Shown here: piece after piece, positions 1 to 6,338 of the stretch
How positions within the stretch are numbered: the first letter of the stretch is position 1
Layout of the letters: every line of letters starts with the position of its first letter
Assembly (NCBI GenBank): GCA_947475855.1
Contig: CANJPN010000167.1
Coordinates: 1-11,135, forward strand
Reading direction: 5' to 3'
Length of the DNA stretch: 11,135 bases
Origin: Bradyrhizobiaceae bacterium
GTDB lineage: Bacteria > Pseudomonadota > Alphaproteobacteria > Rhizobiales > Hyphomicrobiaceae
Notes under the pieces: generated by a model
Told to the model about the DNA's origin: nothing
Databases searched by the model: none
What the model saw: only the letters and a program-made list of their open reading frames with translations
Position numbers and translations under genes: made by a program

Positions 1-597
1 ACGCTCGATCCGCGGCTCGTCCGCGATTGTCTGGCACCGCTCGCCAAGCGTGACGTCGATATCGCGACGCTGGCAGCGGAGATCAAGCTTGAACACGAGC
101 GGACCGAACCGAGTGTGGTCAAGGTCGTCGGTACGCCTACTGCGTCACCCGGCACGTTGCGGGCGCTCTATTTCACGCGGTGCAGCGCGCCCTTCGGCGA
201 GGGGCCGCTGTATCATCACATCGGAATCTATGCCTATAGGCGGTCCGCGCTGGAGCGGTTCGTGAAGTTGCCTCCGTCGCCTCTGGAATTGCGCGAGAAA
301 CTGGAGCAATTGCGGGCGCTCGAAGCTGGAATGAGGATCGACGTGCGCATCGTCGAGACGGTTCCGCTCGGCGTGGACACGCCCGCGGATCTCGATCGGG
401 CGCGCAAGCTTCTCGATCCGAATTCGAAAGCTGCGGGCCCGGTCCGCGGCCGGCCTTCGGGCGGGGTAGCAAAGCCCAGCAGCGTGGAGAAAAAGTCAGC
501 CGGGAAAAATGTCGCTGTCGGACGATTGGCCGGTGGAGGACGGAAGTCTTCTCCCAGCCGCCGCGCTCAACCCTCCAAAAAGAAGTCTCTCACGTGA
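1..597 (+). CDS. kdsB: 3-deoxy-manno-octulosonate cytidylyltransferase (CMP-Kdo synthetase), C-terminal part
   Basis: The 5' end lies outside the window; the reading frame is open from base 1. The enzyme activates Kdo with CTP to give CMP-Kdo in the cytoplasm, for lipid A-core assembly. The C-terminal family signature is clear: PLYHHIGIYAYRRSALERF, then SPLELREKLEQLRALEAG, then VPLGVDTPADLDRAR, which match the end of E. coli KdsB closely. The family core ends near base 420. About 58 further residues follow, rich in Lys, Arg, Ser and Gly, with no visible domain; this tail is longer than in E. coli KdsB. The stop codon (595-597) overlaps the GTG start of pheA by four bases (GTGA), so translation is probably coupled. 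The family call is secure; the role of the tail is unknown. Confidence 0.95.
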   Translation, partial: TLDPRLVRDCLAPLAKRDVDIATLAAEIKLEHERTEPSVVKVVGTPTASPGTLRALYFTRCSAPFGEGPLYHHIGIYAYRRSALERFVKLPPSPLELREKLEQLRALEAGMRIDVRIVETVPLGVDTPADLDRARKLLDPNSKAAGPVRGRPSGGVAKPSSVEKKSAGKNVAVGRLAGGGRKSSPSRRAQPSKKKSLT

Positions 598-1475
598 CGA
601 AATCAAAGAAGTCCTCACCGCAGTCCGTGTCGCACCGCATCTCATATCAGGGGGAGCCCGGCGCCAACTCGCATATGGCCGCGAATGAGGCACACCCGGC
701 GCTCGAGCCGATGGCTTGTGCAACGTTCGAGGACGCGCTGGCGGCAGTGAAGTCCGGCGAGGCGCGATACGGCATGATCCCGATCGAAAACTCCGTCGCG
801 GGGCGCGTGGCGGATATACACCATCTGTTGCCGAACGCCGGGCTTTATATCGTAGGCGAGCACTTCCTGCGCGTCCGGTTCCACCTGATGGGAATCAAGG
901 GCGCGGAACTCGATGGTGTCACGGACGTCTATAGTCACGTTCATGCGCTGGGGCAGTGCCGCAAGATCATTCGCAAGCACGGTCTCAGGGCGCACGTCAC
1001 TGGCGATACTGCGGGGGCTGCTCGCGAAGTCTCCGAGTGGAAAGATCGAACCCGGGCGGCACTGGCGCCGCCGCTCGCCGCAGACATCTACGGGCTCGAT
1101 ATTCTGGCGAAGGATGTCGAGGACGAGGCTCACAACACCACACGATTCGTCATCCTGGCGGCCGAACCGGAGGATGCCGATCACGACAGGGGTGACTTCG
1201 TGACGAGCTTCATTTTCCGAGTCCGGAACGTGCCGGCCGCGCTCTACAAGGCGATGGGGGGCTTTGCGACCAACGGCGTCAACATGACCAAGCTCGAGTC
1301 GTATCAGCCGGAGGGCAGCTTCTCTGCGTCGATGTTTTTTGCCGATATCGAAGGGCATCCTTCGGATCGGCGTGTGCAGCTCGCGATGGAGGAACTCGGC
1401 TTTTTCTCAACCGAGCTGAAGGTGCTGGGCACTTACAAGGCGAGCCCGTTCCGGCGGCGGTTATCAGAGAAGTGA
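594..1475 (+). CDS. pheA: Prephenate dehydratase (PDT domain plus ACT domain)
   Basis: It converts prephenate to phenylpyruvate in phenylalanine synthesis in the cytoplasm. The 293 residues are typical of a monofunctional enzyme with no chorismate mutase domain. The PDT domain spans about residues 15-190: it opens with ISYQGEPGANSH, contains GMIPIENSVAG (60-70), and ends with the catalytic Thr-Arg-Phe motif in NTTRFVIL (181-188). The ACT domain follows at about 200-285, with PAALYKAMGGF and LESYQPEGSF (234-243); the latter corresponds to the ESRP phenylalanine-binding motif, so feedback inhibition by Phe is likely. The GTG start at 594 is chosen because the next in-frame ATG (after GANSH) lies inside the conserved core. 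It overlaps the kdsB stop by four bases, which suggests one transcript with kdsB. No strong ribosome-binding site precedes the start, consistent with coupling. Confidence 0.96.
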   Translation: MTKSKKSSPQSVSHRISYQGEPGANSHMAANEAHPALEPMACATFEDALAAVKSGEARYGMIPIENSVAGRVADIHHLLPNAGLYIVGEHFLRVRFHLMGIKGAELDGVTDVYSHVHALGQCRKIIRKHGLRAHVTGDTAGAAREVSEWKDRTRAALAPPLAADIYGLDILAKDVEDEAHNTTRFVILAAEPEDADHDRGDFVTSFIFRVRNVPAALYKAMGGFATNGVNMTKLESYQPEGSFSASMFFADIEGHPSDRRVQLAMEELGFFSTELKVLGTYKASPFRRRLSEK

Positions 1476-1506
1476 TCAGGCAGTAGGTCTTGATTGGGCA
1501 GTAGGT
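1473..1506. repeat. Imperfect tandem direct repeat, 16 bp copies, 18 bp period
   Basis: Copies lie at 1473-1488 (TGATCAGGCAGTAGGT) and 1491-1506 (TGATTGGGCAGTAGGT); 14 of 16 positions match. The first copy contains the pheA stop codon, and the second ends eight bases before the ribosome-binding site of the cupin gene. It could be a local duplication or a pair of regulator half-sites one to two helical turns apart. The repeat is seen directly; a function is only conjecture. Confidence 0.6.
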
Positions 1507-1513
1507 GGATTGC

Positions 1514-1520
1514 GGGAGGT
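1514..1520 (+). promoter_or_regulatory. Ribosome-binding site of the cupin gene
   Basis: GGGAGGT lies four bases upstream of the ATG at 1524. It decides the start in favour of this ATG over the upstream TTG at 1494, which has no Shine-Dalgarno match. Confidence 0.65.
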
Positions 1521-1523
1521 ATT

Positions 1524-2063
1524 ATGGCGGAGCTGGGCAGAGTGCGTCGCGTGGTGACGACGGTCGACGCGAGCGGCAAGGCGGTGGTGCTGTTCGACGG
1601 GCAGAACCCGAACTGTACGTTGCGGCCTGCGCGCAAAAACGTGATGAACCTGCTGTGGGCGACCAATGGCGCGCCAGCCGACATCACGGGCAATGTCGAC
1701 CGCGGTGCAGTCGAAATCGGCACTCAGCCACCGCTGAACGGTACGGCGTTCCGCATCATCGACTATCCGCCGACGACGCCGGAGGAAGAGGCAAGACTTG
1801 ACGTGGCGCAACGGCAGCACGAGATCGGCAAGGACGCGCCCAAGCGGGGGCTGCCGCCGCGACATCCTTTCATGCATCGTACGCGCTCGCTCGACTATGC
1901 GCTGATCCTTTCGGGGGAGATCACGATGCTGCTCGACGACAGCGAGGTGCACCTGAAGGCGGGCGACGTGCTGATCCAGCAGGGCACTAACCACGCCTGG
2001 ATCAACCGCGGCACCGAGCCGTGCCGGATCGCATTCGTGCTGGTCGATTCCAACGAGCCTTGA
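1524..2063 (+). CDS. Cupin-domain protein of unknown substrate
   Basis: This 179-residue, probably cytoplasmic protein carries a single cupin barrel in its C-terminal half (about 115-175). Cupin motif 1 appears as HRTRSLDYALILSGEI (118-133), with His118, Asp124 and Tyr125 in place of the usual His-x-His and Glu. Motif 2 is GDVLIQQGTNHAWINRG (147-163), with His157 and Asn161 at the conserved positions. The N-terminal half (about 1-110) has no motif I recognise, but it is typical of a proteobacterial group of about 180-residue cupins. Metal binding through His118 and His157 is plausible but reduced relative to a full four-ligand cupin. It lies 48 bases after pheA and 95 bases before a carboxymuconolactone-decarboxylase-like gene; such pairs often occur in catabolic loci, but the substrate cannot be inferred. 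Confidence 0.85.
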   Translation: MAELGRVRRVVTTVDASGKAVVLFDGQNPNCTLRPARKNVMNLLWATNGAPADITGNVDRGAVEIGTQPPLNGTAFRIIDYPPTTPEEEARLDVAQRQHEIGKDAPKRGLPPRHPFMHRTRSLDYALILSGEITMLLDDSEVHLKAGDVLIQQGTNHAWINRGTEPCRIAFVLVDSNEP

Positions 2064-2148
2064 GGCGATCGATCAATCGGTAGCCGGGGGAGCGGAGGCA
2101 GACACGGCATGGGACCGTTCTCGCTCTGGCGATGCAAATCATTGAAAT

Positions 2149-2152
2149 GGAG
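2149..2152 (+). promoter_or_regulatory. Ribosome-binding site of the CMD-family gene
   Basis: GGAG with a six-base spacer before the ATG at 2159. It favours this ATG over the in-frame ATGs at 2132 and 2147, which have no such site. Confidence 0.5.
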
Positions 2153-2158
2153 ACTTTG

Positions 2159-2701
2159 ATGTCGCGATTGCCCCCGGTCGATCCTGAAGTGCTGAGCCCG
2201 GAGAAGCGGGCGGCTTATGACGAGATCCTGCGCGTGCGAGGGCAGGTTCGCGGGCCGTTCGCGATCTGGTTGACGAGCCCGGAGTTGTGCGAGCGGGCGC
2301 TTTCGTTGCAGGACTGGTTTCCCAAGCGGGGCAAGCTCGACCGGCGGTTGCTCGAACTGATGATCCTGGTGCTGGCGCGGGCGTCGACGGCGCAGTTCGC
2401 GTGGTTCGTGCACGAGCCGCACGCGGTTCGGCTGGGGGTGTCACAGGCAGTCGTGGAGGCGATCCGTGAGCGCCGAACGCCCGTCTTCGAGAAAGAGGAC
2501 GAGCGGCTGGTTTACGATATCACCCGAGAGTTGGATGCGACGAGAACGCTGTCCCAGACGACCTACGATCGCGGTGTTGGTATGCTCGGGGCTGAAGCCA
2601 TGGTTGAGCTTGTTTCGGCGGTCGGCTTCTACGTCATGGTGGCGATGACGCTGAATACGTTCCAGGCACCCGTACCGGGAGGAAAGCTTCCGTTGGCCTG
2701 A
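2159..2701 (+). CDS. Carboxymuconolactone decarboxylase (CMD/AhpD-like) family protein lacking CxxC
   Basis: This all-helical 180-residue protein opens with LPPVDPEVLSPEKRAAYDEI, a common start in proteins of this family. The core helix carries LLELMILVLARAS (64-76) followed by FAWFVHEPHAVRLGVS (80-95). That segment aligns with the AhpD/CMD active-site helix, where peroxidase members carry CxxCxxxH. Here both cysteines are absent; the only cysteine is Cys44, elsewhere. His85, Glu86 and His88 remain. It is therefore unlikely to be a thiol peroxidase like AhpD; a decarboxylase- or isomerase-like role on a small organic acid is more likely, but the substrate is unknown. It follows the cupin gene on the same strand and may share its transcript. 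Confidence 0.85.
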   Translation: MSRLPPVDPEVLSPEKRAAYDEILRVRGQVRGPFAIWLTSPELCERALSLQDWFPKRGKLDRRLLELMILVLARASTAQFAWFVHEPHAVRLGVSQAVVEAIRERRTPVFEKEDERLVYDITRELDATRTLSQTTYDRGVGMLGAEAMVELVSAVGFYVMVAMTLNTFQAPVPGGKLPLA

Positions 2702-2726
2702 AGCTCCGGCGCGGGGCTGGCTGGTG

Positions 2727-2756
2727 TGATCCAATTCGCTCCGGGGGGCGTTATTC
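2727..2756 (+). promoter_or_regulatory. Candidate ECF-sigma (RpoE/ChrR, ECF11-like) promoter
   Basis: TGATCC at 2727-2732 is followed after 18 bases by TTATTC (2751-2756), or after 16 bases by CGTTAT (2749-2754). TGATCC is the -35 element known for the RpoE-ChrR sigma factor of Rhodobacter sphaeroides, whose -10 element is an AT-rich TAAGA-like sequence; the -10 match here is weak. The predicted transcript would start near 2763, about 40 bases before the ATG at 2802. The three downstream genes are of the type found in that sigma factor's regulon, which raises the likelihood. No sigma or anti-sigma gene lies in the window. Confidence 0.4.
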
Positions 2757-2801
2757 TTCGGGCATGGCGCAAACATGTGCTCCGAAGGATCCGGCTACCC
2801 G

Positions 2802-4163
2802 ATGACCGAACCGCTCGAAATCGCCGTTATCGGCTCTGGGATTTCGGGGCTGAGTGCGGCTTGGTTGTTGTCCCAAAGGCATCGGGTAACTCTGATCGAG
2901 CGGGACAAAAGGCTGGGTGGCCACAGCAACACGGTGATCGCGCCTGGGCCAGGTGGCGGTGTGCCAGTCGACACGGGTTTCATCGTCTACAATCCGGAGA
3001 CCTATCCCAATCTCGTGAAGCTTTTCCAGCACTTGGACGTGCCGGTGGCTTCTGCATCGATGGGGTTTTCTGTTTCGCTGGACGGTGGCGCTTACGAATA
3101 CTCCGGCACTACGGCGATGGGCTTGTTCGGTCAGCCGTCGAACTTGCTGCGGCCTTCGCACTATAAGATGATCGCCGAGATACTGAGGTTCTTCAGCGAG
3201 GCGCCGAAGCTGCTGGACGAGCCTGCGGCACGGCAGCAAACACTCGGGGATTATCTAGAGGCGCAGTCTTATTCAGCCGGTTTCATCCATCGTCACATCC
3301 TACCGATGGCAGCAGCGATCTGGTCAACACCATCGGCGCGGGTGCTCGACTTTCCGGCCGCAAGCTTCGTGCGTTTCTACGCCAGCCATGGGCTTTTGCG
3401 TGTTCGAAATCGCCCGGAATGGCGAACGGTGGCGGGCGGGAGCCGGGAGTACGTCTCTCGTCTCTCGAAGGCGTTCCGTGGCCGGATCGAGACGGGGGCG
3501 GCTGTCGTCAAGGTTCGGCGGAGCGCCGATGGAGCTTGGATCAAGACGGCTGCGGACGTTGTCGAGCGGCGCTTCGATGCCTGCGTTTTTGCGTGCCATG
3601 CCGATGAAACGCTCGCGCTATTGTCCGATGCGGATGCCCACGAGCGGAATCTGCTCGGGGCGTTCCGCTACAATTCAAATCGCGCGGTGCTGCACACGGA
3701 CGCGACGCTGATGCCGAAGCGCAAGCGGGTCTGGTCGAGCTGGAACTATATCGGCACCAAGGCGTCGCGCGGGCACGATCAATTGTCGGTGACATATTGG
3801 ATGAATGCGCTGCAGCCTCTGGCGACGTCGCGGGACTACTTCGTCACGCTCAATCCGCACCGGCCGCTTGCGCCTGGCACATTCATCGAGGGGTTCGACT
3901 ACCGGCATCCGCAGTTCGATCAGGCTTCGTTGGATGCGCAGCGGAGGTTGTGGAGCTTGCAGGGGCGGCGGCGTAGCTGGTTCTGCGGAAGCTATTTCGG
4001 CTACGGGTTTCACGAGGACGGACTGCAGGCGGGCTTGGCTGCGGCGGAACTTCTCGGCGGCGTGCGGCGGCCTTGGCTGGTGCAAGGGGAGTCGGGGAGG
4101 CTTCATCTGGATGGCGCAGGGGGCGGTGGCGAGGTGTCTTCGGGTCTCGAGAGGGTCGCATGA
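2802..4163 (+). CDS. FAD-dependent amine-oxidase-type oxidoreductase (NAD(P)-binding Rossmann protein)
   Basis: This 453-residue flavoprotein has an N-terminal dinucleotide-binding fold: VIGSGISGLSAAW (9-21, GxGxxG), an acidic strand end LIERDKRLGGHSNT (31-44), and DTGFIVYNPETYPNL (57-71). The C-terminal FAD-closing segment is FCGSYFGYGFHEDGLQAG (394-411). No signal peptide or membrane segment is visible, so it is probably cytoplasmic or peripheral. The family resembles desaturase- and amine-oxidase-type flavoproteins and is repeatedly found beside DUF1365 and a CFA-like methyltransferase. I infer a redox step on methylated acyl chains of phospholipids; this is not shown by the sequence. The ATG at 2802 is chosen because it gives the usual short N-terminus before the Rossmann motif. 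The ATG at 2775 (462 residues) is possible. The stop overlaps the next gene as ATGA. Confidence 0.9.
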   Translation: MTEPLEIAVIGSGISGLSAAWLLSQRHRVTLIERDKRLGGHSNTVIAPGPGGGVPVDTGFIVYNPETYPNLVKLFQHLDVPVASASMGFSVSLDGGAYEYSGTTAMGLFGQPSNLLRPSHYKMIAEILRFFSEAPKLLDEPAARQQTLGDYLEAQSYSAGFIHRHILPMAAAIWSTPSARVLDFPAASFVRFYASHGLLRVRNRPEWRTVAGGSREYVSRLSKAFRGRIETGAAVVKVRRSADGAWIKTAADVVERRFDACVFACHADETLALLSDADAHERNLLGAFRYNSNRAVLHTDATLMPKRKRVWSSWNYIGTKASRGHDQLSVTYWMNALQPLATSRDYFVTLNPHRPLAPGTFIEGFDYRHPQFDQASLDAQRRLWSLQGRRRSWFCGSYFGYGFHEDGLQAGLAAAELLGGVRRPWLVQGESGRLHLDGAGGGGEVSSGLERVA

Positions 4164-4981
4164 GTGGCGCGACTTCGTTCCTCTATGTCGGCAAGGTCGT
4201 GCATCAGCGCGTGCGTCCTCGCCGGCATCGGCTGTCGTACAGCGTATTCTCGATGTGCCTCGACATCGACCATATCGACGCCGTGGCGAGCACGGTCCGT
4301 GGTTTTTCGCGCAATCGGTTCAATTGGGCGAGCTTCCATGATCGTGACCATGGTGCGGGCGACGGCGTGCCGGTTGGCGATCATGTCCGCGGCGTGCTAG
4401 CGGCGGCTGGCCTTGCTCGCTTTGGTGAGCGCGTTCAGATTCTTTGCTACCCGCGAATCCTCGGTTACGTGTTCAACCCGCTCAGTGTCTATTTCTGTTC
4501 GGCCGGCGATGAGGCCCCTGGCGTCATCGTCTACGAGGTGAACAATACGTTCGGCGAGCGCAAGAGCTACGTGATCCCGGTGGCGCTTGGCGGCGGCCCG
4601 GTCGTGCGGCAGTCGTGCGTCAAGGAAATGCATGTATCGCCGTTCACGAATGCCGAGGGGCGCTACACGTTTTCAATCAGGCCACCCGGCGAAAACGTGG
4701 ACGATGTTTTCGTCGGGATCACGTTGCATGACGAGCACGGCGCGGTGCTCAACGCGCGGTTCCAAGGGCGACGTACGCCTTTGACGAGCGGTGGCCTCTG
4801 GGCTGCGCTGGTGGCCCATCCGCTGATGACGCTTAAGGTGGTGGGCGGCATCCATCTGGAAGCTGCGCGGCTATGGACCAAGGGCGTGCCGCTCGTGCCG
4901 CGTCATGTGTCGCCGAGGTATTCGCTTACGGTTGTTGGCCCGGGCGGCTCGATTGATTCGGCGTCGAAGCTCCATGCGTGA
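4160..4981 (+). CDS. DUF1365 family protein
   Basis: This 273-residue protein belongs to DUF1365, whose biochemical function is unknown. Family hallmarks visible are the N-terminal FLYVGKVVHQRVRPRRHRLS (7-26), FSMCLDID (30-37), LCYPRILGYVFNPLSVYFC (95-113), IVYEVNNTFGERKSYV (123-138) and KEMHVSPF (155-162). It has no signal peptide; only a weakly hydrophobic stretch near 211-230 is seen, so it may be peripheral to the membrane. The start is the ATG overlapping the stop of the flavoprotein gene by four bases (ATGA), and its own stop overlaps the start of the methyltransferase by eight bases. This packing implies co-translation and a shared pathway. Genes of this family sit next to CFA-synthase-like genes in many proteobacteria, so a role in fatty-acid modification is likely. 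Confidence 0.93.
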   Translation: MSGATSFLYVGKVVHQRVRPRRHRLSYSVFSMCLDIDHIDAVASTVRGFSRNRFNWASFHDRDHGAGDGVPVGDHVRGVLAAAGLARFGERVQILCYPRILGYVFNPLSVYFCSAGDEAPGVIVYEVNNTFGERKSYVIPVALGGGPVVRQSCVKEMHVSPFTNAEGRYTFSIRPPGENVDDVFVGITLHDEHGAVLNARFQGRRTPLTSGGLWAALVAHPLMTLKVVGGIHLEAARLWTKGVPLVPRHVSPRYSLTVVGPGGSIDSASKLHA

Positions 4982-6236
4982 CCGGCGCCTGACATCGGGC
5001 CCGTCGAGGGGGGCTGCACAAGAAGGTTCCGTCCAGGTTCGGAATGCTAGTCCGACATGGCGTGACCGGGCCTTTCTCGCGATCGTGGGATTGTTGGCTG
5101 GGCGTCTGCAATCCGGGCGGATCTTCGTGACGGCGCCTGGCGGCGCTAGCGCCAGTTTCGCCGGTAGATCTCCGGGCCGTGAGGTTTGCGTCGGCTTTAC
5201 AGCCTACGGTGCTCTGTTCAACGCGGTGTCGCGCGGCAAGCTCGGGTTCGCCGAGGCCTATATGGACGGCAGCGTCGAGGTTTCCGACCTTCATGCGTTT
5301 TTCCACTTCGTTCTCGACAACGAGGCGATGTTTACGGGTGCTGGAAAACTGCTGGCGCGTGCGAGTCGGGCGGATCGCAACTTTCATCGTTGGCGGGACA
5401 ATACGCGGACCGGTAGCCGGCGGAACATTGCTGCGCACTACGATCTCGGCAACGACTTCTACCGGCTCTGGCTGGATGAAGGGATGACATATTCGAGCGG
5501 CATTCATGCATCGTCGTCGACGTCGCTTGAAGTTGCGCAAGCTGCAAAGATAACTCGCATCATCGAGGCGTTGGGCTTGCTGCGCGGACATCGGTTGCTC
5601 GAGATCGGGTGCGGATGGGGCAGCTTCATCGAAGCTGCGGCGCGCCGCGGTGCTGTTGCCACGGGTATCACGATCTCGTCGGAACAATTCGGTTGGACGC
5701 GGGAGCGGATCGAGAACGCGGGTCTGGCCGCGAATGCCGATGTGCGCTTTCTCGATTATCGCGACATTACGGGATCGTTCGACCGGATCGCGTCGATCGA
5801 GATGATCGAAGCGGTCGGCGAGGCGCACTGGCCCGAGTACTTCCGCGTGGTGGCGGAGCGGTTGGCGCCGGGGGGAGTAGGTGTGCTCCAGGCGATCACG
5901 ATTCCGGAGCGCTTTTACCGGGACTATCGAGTTACGCCCGATTTCATCCAGAGATACATTTTTCCAGGCGGAAGCCTGCCGACGATCGAGGCGATGCGGA
6001 GGCAGGCTCACGATAACGGACTTTCGTTCGAAGTCGTGGAGCGATTCGGCCCGAGCTATGCGCTTACGCTCCATGCTTGGCGCGAGCGCTTTCACGCCGC
6101 GTGGCCGCGAATCCGGCAACTTGGCTACGATGATCGGTTCCGGCGGATGTGGGACTATTACCTTTCTTACTGCGCTGCCGGATTCGAGCGGGGTGTCGTC
6201 GATGTTGGGCTCTACCGGGTCGGTAAGCCCGAGTAG
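4974..6236 (+). CDS. Cyclopropane-fatty-acyl-phospholipid synthase-like SAM methyltransferase
   Basis: This 420-residue class I SAM-dependent enzyme acts on unsaturated acyl chains of membrane phospholipids. It has an N-terminal lipid-binding region (about 35-130), the family segment NIAAHYDLGNDFYRLWLDEG (151-170), the SAM site LLEIGCGWGSF (208-218) and DYRDITGSFDRIASIEMIEA (261-280) with the conserved Glu279. The length is normal for Cfa, with about 30 extra N-terminal residues. By eye against E. coli Cfa, Ser175 (TYSSGIH) replaces Cys139 and Gln306 (VLQAIT) replaces His266, while Glu279, Ile308 and Tyr362 are retained. The two lost residues help bind bicarbonate in Cfa, so the product may be a methyl-branched chain rather than a cyclopropane. 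The ATG at 4974 overlaps the preceding stop and is preferred; an upstream TTG-type extension at 4905 lies inside DUF1365. Confidence 0.92.
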   Translation: MRDRRLTSGPSRGAAQEGSVQVRNASPTWRDRAFLAIVGLLAGRLQSGRIFVTAPGGASASFAGRSPGREVCVGFTAYGALFNAVSRGKLGFAEAYMDGSVEVSDLHAFFHFVLDNEAMFTGAGKLLARASRADRNFHRWRDNTRTGSRRNIAAHYDLGNDFYRLWLDEGMTYSSGIHASSSTSLEVAQAAKITRIIEALGLLRGHRLLEIGCGWGSFIEAAARRGAVATGITISSEQFGWTRERIENAGLAANADVRFLDYRDITGSFDRIASIEMIEAVGEAHWPEYFRVVAERLAPGGVGVLQAITIPERFYRDYRVTPDFIQRYIFPGGSLPTIEAMRRQAHDNGLSFEVVERFGPSYALTLHAWRERFHAAWPRIRQLGYDDRFRRMWDYYLSYCAAGFERGVVDVGLYRVGKPE

Positions 6237-6338
6237 CTATGCTCAAGGCGCAAGGCTTGGTTCAGGTGCCAGCCGTTGCTGCCCGGTTTCGTGCAAGGAT
6301 AGCTTGCGTTCCGCGCGAACCTCGCCGAAGACGTTTGG

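Noticed and set aside
642..1358. 238-residue - strand frame opposite pheA
   Set aside because: It is a shadow of a confident enzyme gene, with no family features.
2702..2718. Small hairpin after the CMD-like gene (AGCTCC with GGGGCT) as a terminator
   Set aside because: The stem is only six pairs with a G-T wobble and no T-run follows.
4926..6119. 397-residue open frame on the - strand opposite the methyltransferase gene
   Set aside because: It lies antisense to a confident CDS, is Arg/Pro-rich with no recognisable motif, and such frames are common in GC-rich DNA.
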